DNA from: Neocallimastix lanati (nom. inval.)
Lineage: Eukaryota; Neocallimastigomycota; Neocallimastigomycetes; Neocallimastigales; Neocallimastigaceae
Direction of reading: 5' to 3'
NCBI GenBank assembly: GCA_016946835.1
Contig: JACVTC010000078.1
Coordinates: 860,001 to 912,359, forward strand
DNA length: 52,359 nt
The notes under the pieces were generated by a model. That model saw only the letters and a program-made list of their open reading frames with translations, ran no database searches and was not told the DNA's origin. Position 1 is the first letter of the stretch, and the number at the start of each line of letters is the position of its first letter. Shown here in pieces: positions 1 through 14,200 of the stretch. The position numbers and the translations under genes are program-made.

Positions 1-521
1 TTAATAAATAAAATTTATTCCTATTCTTAAAAAAATTTATTTTTTTCCATAATATCAACACAATTTATATATTTTAATTGTATTTAAAAATAAATAATAT
101 TATTAGTGTTAGATAAACACTTTATATATATTTATAGATTATCTTTTTATAGAAAATAATTCAATGTATTATCAAAATTATAAAATATTTTATTTTTTTT
201 TTTAAAAAAAAAAGATAAAAAATACAAAATAATATATATATATATATATATAATAAAAAATTCAATGAATAAAAATTGTGTAGGATTATTTTAAGATGTA
301 TAGTATATTGAACAATATCAGTATTATTAAAGTAATAAAAAGAAAAAAAGGTTTTAAAGGCTTTATTCCATTAAATTATTATGAATATTTTATTATATAA
401 ATTACTATCTTGTATATATAACAATATATAAATAAATGAAATAATATTATCAAATAGGAAAATATAAAACTAATTCAACAATAATTATTTTTGAAAAACG
501 GACTTTTTAACTTTTATTTTA

Positions 522-557
<36 letters not shown>

Positions 558-1237
558 TATTGTAGAGTTATATATGATATAAAAAGAAAGTGATAAATAA
601 ATAAAAATTATAAATATTTTTTTTTTTATTTTTTTTTTTGAAGTATTACATATATTATAAATTAATATAATGAAATATTTACAGAGATATATATATTACA
701 TATATTATTTTTTTTTTATATATTTTGTTAAAATAATTTATTACTTATTATTTATTATTTATTAAATAAAAAAGGAATAACCTCTTTGGTTTTAAAAATT
801 ATAATTAATAATCTTCTTTTAAATAGATTTTAATGAAAATTTAATTTTTTAATCTATGGTAAAATTTAATCCATTATCAATAATAAATATTTAATCACAA
901 AACTTTAAAAAGTTTGTATAAATTGAATAATATATAATTTCCATTCTATATATATATATATATTTATATATAAAGAAATAATAAAATTGTATATAAATAA
1001 AAACATCCATTTTTCATTTTCATATTTTTAGTAATGTACTCCATTAAAGTTTATTTTTAATACTATATATATATATATTATAATACTTTTGTAAATGAAT
1101 AAATTTCATTATCATTTTTATTATTCTTTTAGAATCAAAATAATATTCATTTTTATTGTAATATATTTATTATATTTTATAAAATTCAAATTAATATCAT
1201 TCATTATCATTACAAGTAATCAAATTTAATGAATAAA

Positions 1238-1268
<31 letters not shown>

Positions 1269-2369
1269 TTATCTTTATCATCTTTATCATTAGTCAAAAA
1301 AATAAAAAATAGTAATATTTTTTTTATTCATTAACTATTTATTAGTAGTTTATATCTATAAATTATTCAAATTAATAAATTATAATATTAACTTTTTTTT
1401 TTTTGTTTTTTAATATTGTTAATTTCAATAGGTACTAAAAGTTAAATACTATCCATTTCTATTCTAATTTATATACTTTAAAATAATCAATAAATAAAAA
1501 TAGAAATGGATAGTATATATTTTTAGTTATATACTTTAAAAGAATCAATATATTTGTATATTTTAATAGAGTTTGACTCTATTTCTATATTATTTTAATC
1601 AATAACTCTTAAAAGTTAATTATTAGCACATATATATATTTTTACCATTTACCGTTCATAAAAAATAATATTTATTTTTGTTTTTCATATTCTATTAACA
1701 GTTTATTAAACTATTTTAATATTGTCAAACACTTTTAAAAATTTTCAATAGGATATATTAAAAAAATTATATCAAAATTAAACTAACCCTATAATTATTT
1801 AATTATAAAATTAATAAAATTCAATAATATATATTTTAATAATATCAATATTGATAGTTTAAATAATTATCATTATTTTAATGACCGTAAATTTAATTTT
1901 TTTTTTTTTAAAGATTTTTAAAAATACAGAAATAAAATATATCAAAAAAATAAAAAATATGAAAAAAATATAAAAAAATAAAAAATATAAAATTTTAAAT
2001 TACAAAGTTAAATATAATATAATATAATATAATACTTTTATATTATAAAATAAATTAAATCATTAAAAATAAAAATAAAAATAAAAAGTTATTCGGTTTA
2101 AATATGAAAATAAAAACGATATATATTACAATATAATTTAATATATTTCAAATAAATTCATAATTAATTTTTTTTATTATTTAAAATTGTATTTATAAAA
2201 TTTAAATTTGTCCTACATCAAATTTTAAAGAGAAAAAAAGGAAAAAAAGGAAAAAGGAAAAAAGGAAAAAGGAAAGGCTTTTTGAAGAATATCCTTTTTA
2301 AATAATATTATAAAAATAAATAAGAAAAGAAAAATTAATGCAGATAATAATGCATACAATATTAATTTA

Positions 2370-2400
<31 letters not shown>

Positions 2401-2640
2401 CATTTTTATATAATTTAAAAATTTATTTTAACTTAAAAAAAAAAAAGGTAAAATGATTATTTATTCCTTTTTATGTAGAGTTATATTTATTTTTATTTTA
2501 TATTTATTATTTTGTATTTAATATTTTTACTATTGGGATAATTTATTATTTATTATTTATTTATATGTAATTTAATTAGTAATATATTTCAATAATAAAT
2601 ATGTGGATGCATTATTGATAATTTAATTATTACTCTAATT
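1..2640. other. AT-rich desert, no gene seen
   Basis: No reading frame, conserved motif or RNA gene is visible on either strand. The stretch consists of A/T homopolymers (T-run about 524-556), TA dinucleotide runs (about 230-252 and 950-970) and short ATT runs (1239-1268). A purine-rich AAAAAGG-type run lies at about 2228-2280. Confidence 0.7.
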
Positions 2641-2654
2641 ATTAGTTATAGAAA

Positions 2655-3065
2655 GATTTAAATAAATAAATAATAAATAAATAAATAACTAATAATAAAT
2701 AAATAAATAAATAATAATAAATAAATAATTAATTAATTAATAATAAATAAATAAATAATAAATAATAAATAATAAATAAATAAATAATAAATAATAAATA
2801 ATAAATAATTAATAATAAATAAATAAATAAATAATTAATAATAAATAAATAAATAATAAATAAATAATAAATAAATAATAAATAAATAAATAATAAATAA
2901 TAAATATATAATTAATAATAAATAAATAAATAAATAATTAATAATAAATAAATAAATAATAAATAATAAATAAATAAATAATAAATAAATAATAATTAAT
3001 AAATAATAAATAATAAATAATTAATAATTAATAAATAAATAAATAATAAATAAATAAATAAATAA
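2655..3065. repeat. AAATAAT/AAAT satellite, array 1
   Basis: An irregular array mixes the tetramer TAAA and the heptamer AAATAAT, with AATTAAT interruptions. It is the least regular of four related arrays in the first 7 kb. It ends abruptly at ordinary sequence starting ATCACGATTTTG. Confidence 0.8.
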
Positions 3066-3570
3066 AAATCACGATTTTGTTATTTCTTTATGATAAAGAA
3101 AAATAATTATTTCATTTTATATATATCTATAAATATTATATATAAATATATTTTAATTAGCCGATAAAATATAAATAATAAAATAGTGTATTTAATTATT
3201 CTAATTCTTTAAATCTATATTAAAATATTAAAATATTAAAATATTCTGATTTAAATAGTTAATATTACTATTACTTGTAATACTATATGAATATATTTTT
3301 CAATCAATATTAGATTCATTCAAAAAATGTAATTACAAATCAAATAATTGTTGTTCAATAATTATTTTAATATGTAATTTAAATAAAAATTATTAGAATT
3401 CTTTAATCTATTGTTTTACCACTAAAAATAATCAAACTCAAGAAAACTATAATTTTTTTTTTTAAATTGATTTCTGTTTTATTTAAACTATGGCTTAGCT
3501 AATTTAAAGATTTATCTTTCATTACATATTTTATTCAATATAATATGTATTGAATTCTTTTAACCAATTT

Positions 3571-3990
3571 TCAATAATAAATAATAAATAATAAATAATA
3601 AATAATAAATAATAAATAATAAATAATAAATAATAAATAATAAATAATAAATAATAAATAATAAATAATAAATAATAAATAATTAATAATTAATAATAAA
3701 TTATAAAAAATAAATAATAAATAATAAATAATAAATAATAAATAATAAATAATAAATAATAAATAATAAATAATAAATAATTAAATAATAAATAATTAAA
3801 TAATAAATAATAAATAATAAATAATAAATAATAAATAATAAATAATAAATAATAAATAATAAATAATAAATAATTGAATAATAAATAATAAATAATAAAT
3901 GATAAATAATAAATAATTAAATAATAAATAATTAATAATTAATATTAATAATATTAATAATATTAATAATATTAATAATATCAATAAACT
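3571..3990. repeat. AAATAAT heptamer satellite, array 2
   Basis: Near-perfect tandem copies of the 7-bp unit AAATAAT run from about 3571 to 3930, with a few AATTAAT variants. They then decay into an ATTAATAAT-type run. Because 7 is not a multiple of 3 and the complement contains no stop, all three minus-strand frames stay open and give an artefactual Leu-Leu-Phe-Ile-Ile-Tyr-Tyr repeat. There is no real gene. Confidence 0.9.
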
Positions 3991-4738
3991 ATAATATTAT
4001 TAAAAATAATAATTTATAATAAATAATAGTAAATGTTGATGTCACTTTTTATTATTTTTATCAATCATATATTAAATATATAACTTTTATAATTAGAACT
4101 AGCTATTTATATCAAAAATATAAAGTATTAAGATAAAAAAATAATAATTATAATAATTTATAATTTTAACACCTTAAAAATTTTGAAATCTTTGACATCA
4201 AATACCAAAAAAAAAAAAAAAAAAATAAAAATCAAAAAAAAAAAAAAAAACGAATTTTTCGTAAAAAGAATAAAATACGAAATACTTTCTAATAAAATTT
4301 CTTTTATTTTATTTTTTAATTAATTTTTTTAGTGTAAGTTATACCAATGCATATGATTGGATATTTATATAACACTATTTATTTCCAATTTATGGCTTTT
4401 AAACTAAAATTTATATTATTTCAATTAATTTAAAAAAAAACATAAAATGTATCATATTCAAATGTATTAATTAAATTAAAATTTAATTTAATGAATGTAT
4501 TCTATTATATTAGTTAAATAATTAATTTCTATTTAATTTAATTTTATTTAATATGTTGAGAAAGTTTAAAAAAATTTTAAAGTAAAAAAAAAAAATTTTT
4601 TTCCAGTCAAATAAATTTTATAATTTAAATAAAATTAAATTTAAATATATTTTAATAATGTAATAAGTATTTGTAGAGTTTTAGCTTGTTGATTTAGTTC
4701 CTTTAATAGGAAATAAAATAAAGTAAAATTAGTTTAAA

Positions 4739-5294
4739 ATAATAATAAATTATAAATAATAAATTATAAATAATAAATAATAAATTATAAATAATAAATA
4801 ATAAATAATAAATAATAAATAATAAATAATAAATAATAAATAATAAATATTAAATAATTAATAATTAATAATAAATAATAATAAATAATAAATAATAAAT
4901 AATAAATAATAAATAATAAATAATAAATAATAAATAATAAATAATAAATAATAAATAATAAATAATAAATATTAAATAACAAAAAATAATAAATAATAAA
5001 TAATAAATAATAAATAATAAATAATAAATAATAAATAATAAATAATAAATAATAAATAATAAATAATAAATAATAAATAATAAATAATAAATAATAAATA
5101 ATAAATAATAAATAATAAATAATAAATAATAAATAATAAATAATAAATAATAAATAATAAATAATAAATAATAAATAATAAATAATAAATAATAAAATAA
5201 TAAATAATAAATAATAAATAATAAATAATAAATAATAAATAATAAAATAATAAATAATAAATAATAAATAATAAATAATAAATAATAAATAATA
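4739..5294. repeat. AAATAAT heptamer satellite, array 3 (longest)
   Basis: About 550 bp of AAATAAT heptamers. It is almost perfect from 4988 to 5294 apart from two one-base register shifts (AAAATAAT at about 5194 and 5245). As with the other arrays, the long minus-strand frames here are a by-product of the unit lacking stops on that strand. Confidence 0.92.
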
Positions 5295-5700
5295 ATCTCA
5301 AAAAAATTATATATATACTTTCAAAATTTCTATAAAAAGAATTTTTATTAATGTAAAATAATATAAAAGTAGAAAAATATATTTATATTATATATAATTT
5401 TTGTTATTAGTAAAAAATAAATTAAAATGTATTAGCTTGGATCAAATTAAATTAAAAGGTTAATATGTTTAGAATATATTTATTTCAAAGTAAATAAAAT
5501 AAATTATTTAATATTCAATTGTATAAAAAATTAAACAAAAAAGGAATATAATGTATATAACCTTTTATCTATTTGATTAGCATTATAGTTTATTAATGTT
5601 GATAATTATAATAATTAATGAATATTATATATATTATAAATACTATATATATTTATGAAATTTGGTTATGAAAAAAAAAATAAAGGTAAGTTCATAATAA

Positions 5701-5711
5701 TTATAATAATA

Positions 5712-5750
<39 letters not shown>

Positions 5751-5752
5751 TT
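5701..5752. repeat. (AAT)n microsatellite
   Basis: A trinucleotide run of AAT in otherwise non-coding sequence. Confidence 0.85.
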
Positions 5753-6469
5753 TTATTGTTATTAAATAACAATAATAAGAATTATTCAATGATTTATTTG
5801 TATTAATAAAATAATAAAATATATATTAATTTGTTATTAATAGTTTCTTTAGGTTAGTAAAATTTAAATTACAGTGATATTCCGAAGTTTATCATATGGA
5901 ATAAAGCAGATAAGTAGATTCCATATAATATTAATGTTAAGTAAATAAAATAATTTATTATTACTGAATTATTATGTAATATATCTATAAAAAATGTACA
6001 TTATATTTGGAGCTATAATTTTAGGCTTTCTACTCAATAAAAAATAAAGAATTATTACATGAAAAATATTAAAATTTTTTTTTTTTGATCAAATATTTTG
6101 AATTTCCTAATTTTCATATTGAAAAAGTGATTATAGTGCTTTTTTTATTTGTTTTATTTTTATTTTTTTTTTTTTTTTATTTCTATTTTTTGTTCTTTAT
6201 ATATATCCAAAATATGAAGAAAACTTAATATTATATAAAAAATTTTATTTGGATGGATATCTCTCTATTTAAATATAAATGTACTAAATTTTACATTATG
6301 ATTATTTATTATTTATTTATTTTATTTTATTTTCATAATTTGAAAGCTAATTAGTTATAATTTTTATTATTAAATATATTTGGGCTTATATTGTATTTTA
6401 TTGATTTTTATGTAATGTAATGCAGTAAATATAATAAAAATAATTATTAATAAATCATTGATTGATTTA

Positions 6470-6838
6470 ATAATAATAAATAATAAATAATAAATAATAA
6501 ATAATAAATAATAAATAATAAATAATAAATAATAAATAATAAATAATAAATAATAAATAATAAATAATAAATAATAAATAGCAAAATAATAAATAATAAA
6601 TAACAAATAACAAATAATAAATAATAAATAATAAATAATAAATAATAAATAAATAATAAATAATAAATAATAAATAATAAATAATAAATAATAAATAATA
6701 ATAAATAATAAATAAATAAATAATAAATAATTAAATAATAATAAAATAATTAAATAATAATAAATAATTAAATATTTAAATAATAAATAATAAATAATAA
6801 ATAATAAATAATTGAATAATAAATAATAAATAATAAAA
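6470..6838. repeat. AAATAAT heptamer satellite, array 4
   Basis: Tandem AAATAAT units, with AAATAAC/AAATAGC variants near 6578-6612, decaying toward the 3' end into AATTAAATAAT and A-rich sequence. The minus-strand frames across it are spurious. Confidence 0.9.
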
Positions 6839-7866
6839 AAAAAGGAAATAAAGTAGAAATGAATATATACTATCTTTATTTTTAGACTATTCTATAATAC
6901 AATATTATATGTTGATTTTTATAGTTTAATAGAACAATAAATAGTCCATTGAATTAATTTTCACTTTTACCAAAATAAATATAAATTTATATTTTGTTAA
7001 TTATTTTTCTATATATATATGAATATATTTAATTATACATAAATATTTACTTTTACTATATTTTAATATATTGAATATATAAATTTTGTATATATAAAAG
7101 TATATTACGAAATATTTTTTTTTTTTTTTTTTAAAAAAAAGAAAAAATTCTTTATCTTTTTAACTTATAAATAATATTATTAATATATGAAACATATATA
7201 ATATCTATTGAATAGTAATTGTATTAAATATAATAATAATATTATGGATGTTTGATTTATATTATTATTTATTTAACTTTATAGAATTAAGATTCAATAT
7301 TCAATTTTTTATATTAATTAATAATAAATGATTTTTTGATTACTTTATTATTATTTATATCAATTACATAATTTTAATGATTTATTAAATATAAATAATT
7401 TAATTATTATTTTAATATTTTATAATGATTTAGTATTAATTAGTATTTGATGATTAATTATAATCGTTTATTTATTTTATTTATTGCAATTGTTTATATA
7501 AAAAAAACATTTTTATTATAATTTAATCTAATATTATATGCTAAAGAACTAAATAATATTATAATATTAATTATTTTAGTATAACATTTTATATTAATAT
7601 ATTATTATTTTTTTTTTTTTAATTTATATTTATCATTTTAAAGCAGAAAAAATTTTCAATTTTTTCTTTTTTTTTTTTTTTCTTTCAAATTCAAATTATT
7701 TTTTTTATTATTAAAAAAGTATCTTTTTAATAGAAAATTTTTTTAATTTTAAAAAGAAGACTAATAATATTGGATTATATTTTGTCTTTTTTTTAATTCA
7801 TAATATATTTTATAAAGTCGTTGTCAAAACTATTTTTTAATTGAATAACATATATAATTAGTAAAC
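6839..7866. other. Intergenic, upstream of tropomyosin
   Basis: AT-rich sequence with A/T homopolymers, and T-runs and T-rich stretches at about 7600-7700. It presumably contains the tropomyosin promoter and 5' UTR, but no convincing TATA box or binding site stands out from the background. Confidence 0.5.
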
Positions 7867-9416
7867 ATGGATAAGATTAAGGAAGTAAGTAAACAAACAA
7901 ACAAAAAAAATAAATTAAAAATTAAACAAAAAGACAATCAATATTTATATTATATTATTGAAAAGATCCTTTAAATAAATTCTTTAATTTTATTTATAAG
8001 TGATATATATTATTATTAATGTTTAGAATAAATTTGGATAAATAAAAATTTTGAAAGAAATGCTAAATACATAAAATTAATATAATATTTTATTTGTATT
8101 ATTGTAAAAATTATTTGTTGTTTTGTTTATTTATTTATTTGAATATTAGAAATCGTATAAAAAAAGTAAAAAAAAAAAGTATAATCTATATTATATTGTT
8201 ATAATAAATATATATATTGTTATAGAATAATTCAATATTAATTGAGAAAAACTAAATTGTGTATATAGAATAACAAATTTTTATAAGATTTGAATCGAAA
8301 TAGTTTAATTTTATTTATAAATAAATGAATAACGGAGAAATTAACATAATAAAGGAGTATTATTTATTAAAATTGTAAAAAATAAATGTTTTAATTTTGA
8401 TATTATTATAAATGAAGTAAAAAGCTTTATAAAAAATATATGTAAAAATAAAAATGGATTTAGAGGTTGAAATGGCTTTGTTTGCTGAATATAAATTAAA
8501 ATTAAGATTAAATAGTTTTTTCGTAATGATTTTTGTGGTAGAATTATATTAATGGTGTAATATGTCTAAAAATATAATTTTTAATATAAAAGAAACTTAA
8601 CGCTCTCCGTAACCAAGCCGATGAAGCTAACAACCGTGCTGATGCTGCTGAAAGCCAAGTTAAGGAACTTCAAAATGAACTTTCTACCAAGGATCAAGAA
8701 ATCCAAACTCTTAACAACAAAATTTCTAACTTAGAATACGATCTTCAAAGATCTGAACAAAGAATTGAAGAAGTAAATATATTAAAAAATAGATTGAAAA
8801 TTTTGTCGAGTTTTTATTATGATTAAAATATAAATAATTAAATAAAAAATTAATATTTATGAAAATTGTTTTTGAATATAAATAGGCTCAAGCTAATGCT
8901 GCTGACTATTCTAACAATCAAGATATGCTTCAATCATTAGAAAGAAAGGTTGCTTTATTAGAACAATCTTTAGAAGAAAAGGAAACAACTCTTGCTGAAG
9001 TAAGTCATATATATATATTGTTATAATAAATAAATATAAAAAGGTTTATAATTATTATGAAATTAGTAAAATTAATGTATATATAAAATTATAATTTAAT
9101 ACTTAAAAAATTATTATATAATGAATAGTACAAGGCTCAACAAGAAGCTAGCCACAAGGAACAATCCTTAAACGAAGAACTTCAAAGAAAGAACACCATG
9201 CTCGAACAACAATTAGAAGATAAAGAAAGAGAATGTAGAGAAACTACCGAAAAGTTACGTACTCTTGAACTTCAAACCGAACAATTAGATCGTCAATGCA
9301 CTCAAATTGAAGCTGAACGTACTAAGTTAGAAAATGAACTTGAAGATATGACTCAAAAGTACTTAAGTACTAAGGAAGAATTAGAATCTACTATTCAAGG
9401 TCTTGAAGACTTATAA
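7867..9416 (+). CDS. Tropomyosin (4 exons, 199 aa)
   Basis: Actin-filament coiled-coil protein that stabilises actin cables and helps formin- and myosin-based transport in fungi. Exons 7867-7884, 8593-8772, 8886-8999 and 9129-9416 join in frame at GT-AG borders. The six-codon first exon encodes MDKIKE and joins KLNALRNQADEAN, the classic fungal tropomyosin N terminus. The whole chain is one alpha-helical coiled coil: no Pro or Gly breaks until the last residues, hydrophobic a/d positions, Glu/Lys/Gln/Ala-rich, ending TIQGLEDL. The length of 199 equals yeast Tpm1. Intron 1 is long (708 bp) for this window. Codons are much more G/C-ended (AAG, CTT, GCT, ACC) than in neighbouring genes, as expected for high expression. 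The 3' end has AATAAA at 9457. Family identification is near certain; the exact start rests on the conserved N terminus. Confidence 0.93.
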
Positions 9417-9456
9417 GCAAATTAATTTTGTTTGTCATAAGTAAAAGACCTTTTTT

Positions 9457-9513
9457 AATAAAAAGAATTCTTTTTATAAGAAAGGGAAGTGTGTTTGTGC
9501 CCCTTCCTTTTTT
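9457..9513 (+). terminator. Tropomyosin 3' UTR: poly(A) signal and palindromes
   Basis: AATAAA at 9457-9462 lies 41 bp after the stop and overlaps a perfect 18-bp palindrome, TAAAAAGAATTCTTTTTA (9459-9476). A second imperfect stem follows, AAAGGGAAG (9481-9489) with CTTCCTTT (9503-9510), then a T-run. This fits a 3'-end processing region; the structural role is inference. Confidence 0.5.
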
Positions 9514-10403
9514 TTATAGATTATTTTTTTTATTTTGAAAGAGGAATATTTTTAATATGTAGTTCAATTAAAAATTTAATTTTTATTCAAAAAAAAATTA
9601 GAATATATTATTAGAATATTATTTAATAATCATCAACAATCATATAAAATATATCAAAAAAAAGTATTAAAAATTTTTTTTTATAAAATTTTTTAATATT
9701 TTTATTTATAAAAATATACCAAAATTTCTTTAAAGGGTTTGTTTATAATTATTACAAATAATTTTTTTTTTTTTTTTTTAAATTAATCCTTAAAACAACT
9801 TATTTGTTTTTTTTTTTCAAATGAGAAAAAAAAATTAATTATGAAACAATTTTCAATGCTAATTAAAATATTTATATACAACTATTTTTAAAGAAAACAA
9901 TTATTTGAGTTTTAACAAAAATAAAAAAAAATTTCAATCAATTGTTTCTTTTATTAAAAATAAGTTAATATAAAGAAAACAACAACATAAAAAAAGGCAA
10001 AATAAAATAAAAAGGAAAAAAAAAATAAAAAACTAAAAAAAAAAAAAAAACAAAAGAAAAAAAAATAAAAAAAAAGCGAAGTAAAAAAAAAAAATTAAAA
10101 ACAAAATTGGAAAAAGAAAAAAGGTACTTTTTTTAAGAAAAAGTGAGTTATAAGGATTAATTTTATCTATTTAATATTTTATATTAAATGATGTAAAAAT
10201 AAAATAGAAAAAATTAATTTTTAATAATTATAACAAATTATTAAAGTCATGGTATAATTATTATAATATTATTTATTTAAAAAATATATAGAAAAAAAAA
10301 TGTAATACTTTTTTTTCTTTTTTTTTTTTTTTTTTTTTTTTTTTTATTTTTATTATATTATTAAAAAAAAAAATAAATAAATAAAATAAAAATAATAATA
10401 ATA

Positions 10404-10441
<38 letters not shown>

Positions 10442-10869
10442 ATAATTCAAATAAATAAAAAAAAAAAAAAAAAAAAAAGATGGTGTGTGCTTGAAAATTT
10501 GTTTCATTAATAAATATATAAATAAATAAATAAAAAAAAAAAATAATAATAATAAAAATAAAAATAAATAAATAAATTATAAATAAAAGTTAAATCAAAA
10601 AATTTTCAATGTTTTAAAAATATATATAATGTATATATATATATATGAAATTTTTTTAACTTTTGAACTTAATTTTTATTCTTTATTGTATTAAATTTTT
10701 AAAATCTAAAAAAAAAAAAGTATTAAAATTTTATTCAAAAATTTAATGAAATATTATTTGATAAAAGCTTATCGTTGAACCCTATTATTAAATTACTTAA
10801 CATTAAAGTCACCAAAGCTCTAATTTTTGTTAGTAATTTTTTTTTTTTATTCAAATTCAAAAATTCCTA
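9514..10869. other. AT-rich intergenic sequence, no gene seen
   Basis: Homopolymer-dominated sequence, including a T-run at 10319-10345, A-runs at 10407-10439 and 10458-10478, and (AAAT)n at about 10515-10580. The segment at about 10519-10620 resembles 15747-15840 just upstream of another LINE fragment (see findings). No coding signal was found. Confidence 0.6.
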
Positions 10870-11240
10870 TTCCATTTAAGAAGATTATAATTAACTACTA
10901 CGTGGTTAGTAAAGTCTCTTACTTTGTATCTTTATTAAGTGCTCTTGACTATGAAAAGTATGGTTTCAGAAGGATCAAGTGATAATAATTGTAATATTTC
11001 ATCTGGCTTTAAATGTCTCAAAGCTTTAATCAATCGTGTTTGGAATGGTGATTTCCCAAAATCATGGAATAACGCATCTATAGTTTCTATTTCATAAAAA
11101 GGGCGATCCATCAGATTGTAATAATTATCGTGGCATCTCTCTTATCATTAATGGATTAAAAATTATAGCAAAAACTATAGCTAATAAATCTCTAAATATG
11201 GAATTGATGAAGGTTTTATAAGACCTGAACAATATGCCTA
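10870..11240 (+). pseudogene. LINE reverse-transcriptase fragment (5' part of RT)
   Basis: Interrupted coding sequence similar to the finger/palm region of a non-LTR reverse transcriptase. The frame from about 10966 reads KCLKALINRVWNGDFPKSW, then a TAA stop and a one-base shift, then DPSDCNNYRGISLI and GLKIIAKTIANK, ending near IRPEQYAYS at about 11240. The intact copy just downstream has the same order (WNSASI, PKKGD, NNYRCISLINVGLKII, RPEQFGF). The fragment stops where the linker region of a different copy begins, so the junction near 11235 is a recombination or nested-insertion point. It cannot make a functional protein. Confidence 0.75.
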
Positions 11241-14200
11241 CTCCTTCTAGAAGATTCAAGTGGTCCCAATACATGTGTAATGAAAAGCATAATGAAATAT
11301 TCTCAAGTAACTACTTCTCAATTCTTCTTAATGAATTTAATGATAATAAAGAATTAAGTTCTAATGAAATGGTCAAAAAATATATAGAAACAGCTAATAA
11401 AGTTGGTGATAAAGTTCATGCTAGAGTTCTTTGTGATCTTAAAGGCTCAGCTTTCCACTGTCCTTATTATATCAAGAAACTTTTTCATGAAAAGCATGTT
11501 GCATTTAATGAAATAAAAAATTTTTCTTTAGGTCCTAATCTTGAAAACCTTGATGAATTTTTAAATTTGCTTCGTGAATATAAAAATATATGTGGTAAAG
11601 TCAGGTCAATTAAGTTTTCTATTAAATCAAAACAATTTCTTCAGTGAATAGAATCTGCATGTAATGATTTTCGTAATAAAAATGCTAGGAGTGCTTGGTT
11701 AAAATTAAAGAAGCTATCTCACCCTATGTACTCTAATTCTATTTCGTCAAGCGTTTTAAAGGACAAGCAGGGTAACTTTTTATTTTCTCATTCGGATCAA
11801 TTAAATCGATTTGCTGAATATTACAGTGAACTAGCTTCTGATGTTACTCAACAATAGTTTGGATAATGAATATTGGGTATGCTTATTTGGAACTAATCCT
11901 AATAATAATCCTACTTGGGATATTAATGATTCTATTACTATGGAAGAAATTCAAAACACTGTGCTTGATATGAAAAATAATAAAGCTCCTGGACCCGATG
12001 GTATTCCGATTGAATCTTTTAAATTCAATCGGAATTATCCGATAATCAAAATGATTCTTCAGATGATCACTACTCTAAGTGTGCTAAATGCTTACTTTCA
12101 TTATTTAACAAAATCTGGGATGGCGATTTCCCAGAAGAGTGGAATTCGGCTTCTATAATATCAATTCCAAAAAAAGGTGATCTTTCGGAATGGTAATAAT
12201 TATCGTTGTATTTCTCTTATTAATGTTGGCTTAAAAATTATTTCAAAGATTGTTACTAATAGAATTGCTAAATATGCCCTTGAACATAAATTTGTTAGAC
12301 CTGAACAATTTGGATTTAGAAATAAAGAAGAATGCATAAGTTTATATATTTCAATTAGAGAGATATGTCAAAGAAGAAAATTTCAAGGAAATTTTACTTA
12401 TCTTGCTTTTCTCGATCTTAAAAAAGCCTATGATTCAGTACCTATCTTTAATATTTTGACCAAATTATATAACTTATGAATTAGAGATAAATGTTATCTG
12501 TTTTTAAAGAATCTTTATCTATCCTCTAAAGCTCGTGCTTTTTTTAATGATAATCTCTCAGAAGTATTTTCGATTAATCGTGGTGTTAGACAAGGATGCC
12601 CTCTATTTCCTATTTTATTCAATTTGTTCATTAATGATGTACTAGATAATTGTGATAAGTATGGTGTATATTTAGATTCTCATTATTGTTATGGTGGACT
12701 TTTTGCGGATGATATTGTTTTAGTTGCTCCATCTAAACAAGCTCTTAAGAAAATTTTGAATAAAGTTCATGAATGGGCTATTGAATATGAAATGACTTTT
12801 GGAATTAATAAGTGTTGTGCTACTCTTGCTGTAAAAACCGATTAAATTTGTTAAACCGATAAATTATGAAGATCCATCTTTCTTTATTGGTAGTCCCAAA
12901 TTACCTAAAACTGACAACTATACTTATCTTGGTATTCCTTTTGATGAATCTTTATCATTGAAACCTATACAATCCAAATTAAACAGTAATCTAAATGTCA
13001 AGTTAAATTTGTACTTTCTGATTTCTTATTAATAAATCTATTCCTCTCCCATTGAAGAAATATGTTTTAATTTCGTTTATTCTTAGTCTTGTTATATATT
13101 ATGCTCCTCTCTTTGGTTCAAATAAGAGCAGATGTTCTAAAGCTCAAAAAATTATTAATAGAGGACTTTATTGGAGTTACGGATTTAAATCTCGCAATTC
13201 TTATGTTAGTCTCTATGATATTACTCGTGAATTGAGAATACCTCCTCTTTCAGCTGTCTGTGCTATATCTCAATTACGCTGCTTTAGAAAATGGAAAAAT
13301 TCATCCTGTATTATTAATCATCTCACTAATAATATTCTTACTATGTCACATTATTCATGGACTAAAGAATCAAGGACTTTGGATAAAAAAATTAAATGGT
13401 AAAAAAACAAGTGAAATAAAAAAGTTTTATTGGGAAAGAGAAGTCTTCAAACCCTCAAAAGCTAAAAAAGCAATTATTTACAAGGAGAATGATTTTGGAT
13501 TTATTTCAGAAATCAGAAACTTAACATTTCAATATTCCTAAGTATCAGTTGGGATTCTTTTGGATTTCTCGAATTAGGTGTGGTTTTAAATTTGACATTA
13601 GTATTTCCATTAAAAGAAAAATCGTCTCAGAAGATTGCCCTAAATGTTGCCCTTGTTGTGGTGTTAGTGTATCTAGCTTTTCTCACTGGATCTTTACCTG
13701 TAAAGAATTGGAAAATTACAGAAATAAATCTTTACCTTTTCTAGATGATCTCTTTTTGAAGTTTGCATTGATAATTGAACAAAAATCCTTGGATGTTTCT
13801 TTAGATTCAGAAAAGGATTATGATAATAATATTTATTATTATATATTGAGTGCACTTCTTGGTGGGCGTTCAATATTATTCAAAAATTAAAGTTAATGAT
13901 GGGGAACAAAGACAATTAGTTGACAATATTTTTAAACAAAGTTCAACTTCGTCCACTGTTCCGTATTTTGTGGGGAATACGGAGTTTTTAACAAACGTAA
14001 TACCATTAATTTGTCGATCTTTTAGTTTGATGATGAAGTGGTATTCCATTGAATCTACCGTTGCCGAGAGCGTCGAAATGACAGATACAAATTCGGCTAA
14101 TAACACAAATACTGAAATTATTACTCACAATAATGGACGTGGTGTTATTATCGAGGAATGGGAAAAGTTAGAGGCTATTGCTTCTAACGCACTTTTATAA

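Noticed and set aside
3571-6606. Long minus-strand frames encoding Leu/Phe/Ile/Tyr repeats
   Set aside because: They are produced by the AAATAAT heptamer, which has no stop in any frame on the complement; there is no start context, splice structure or complexity of a real protein.
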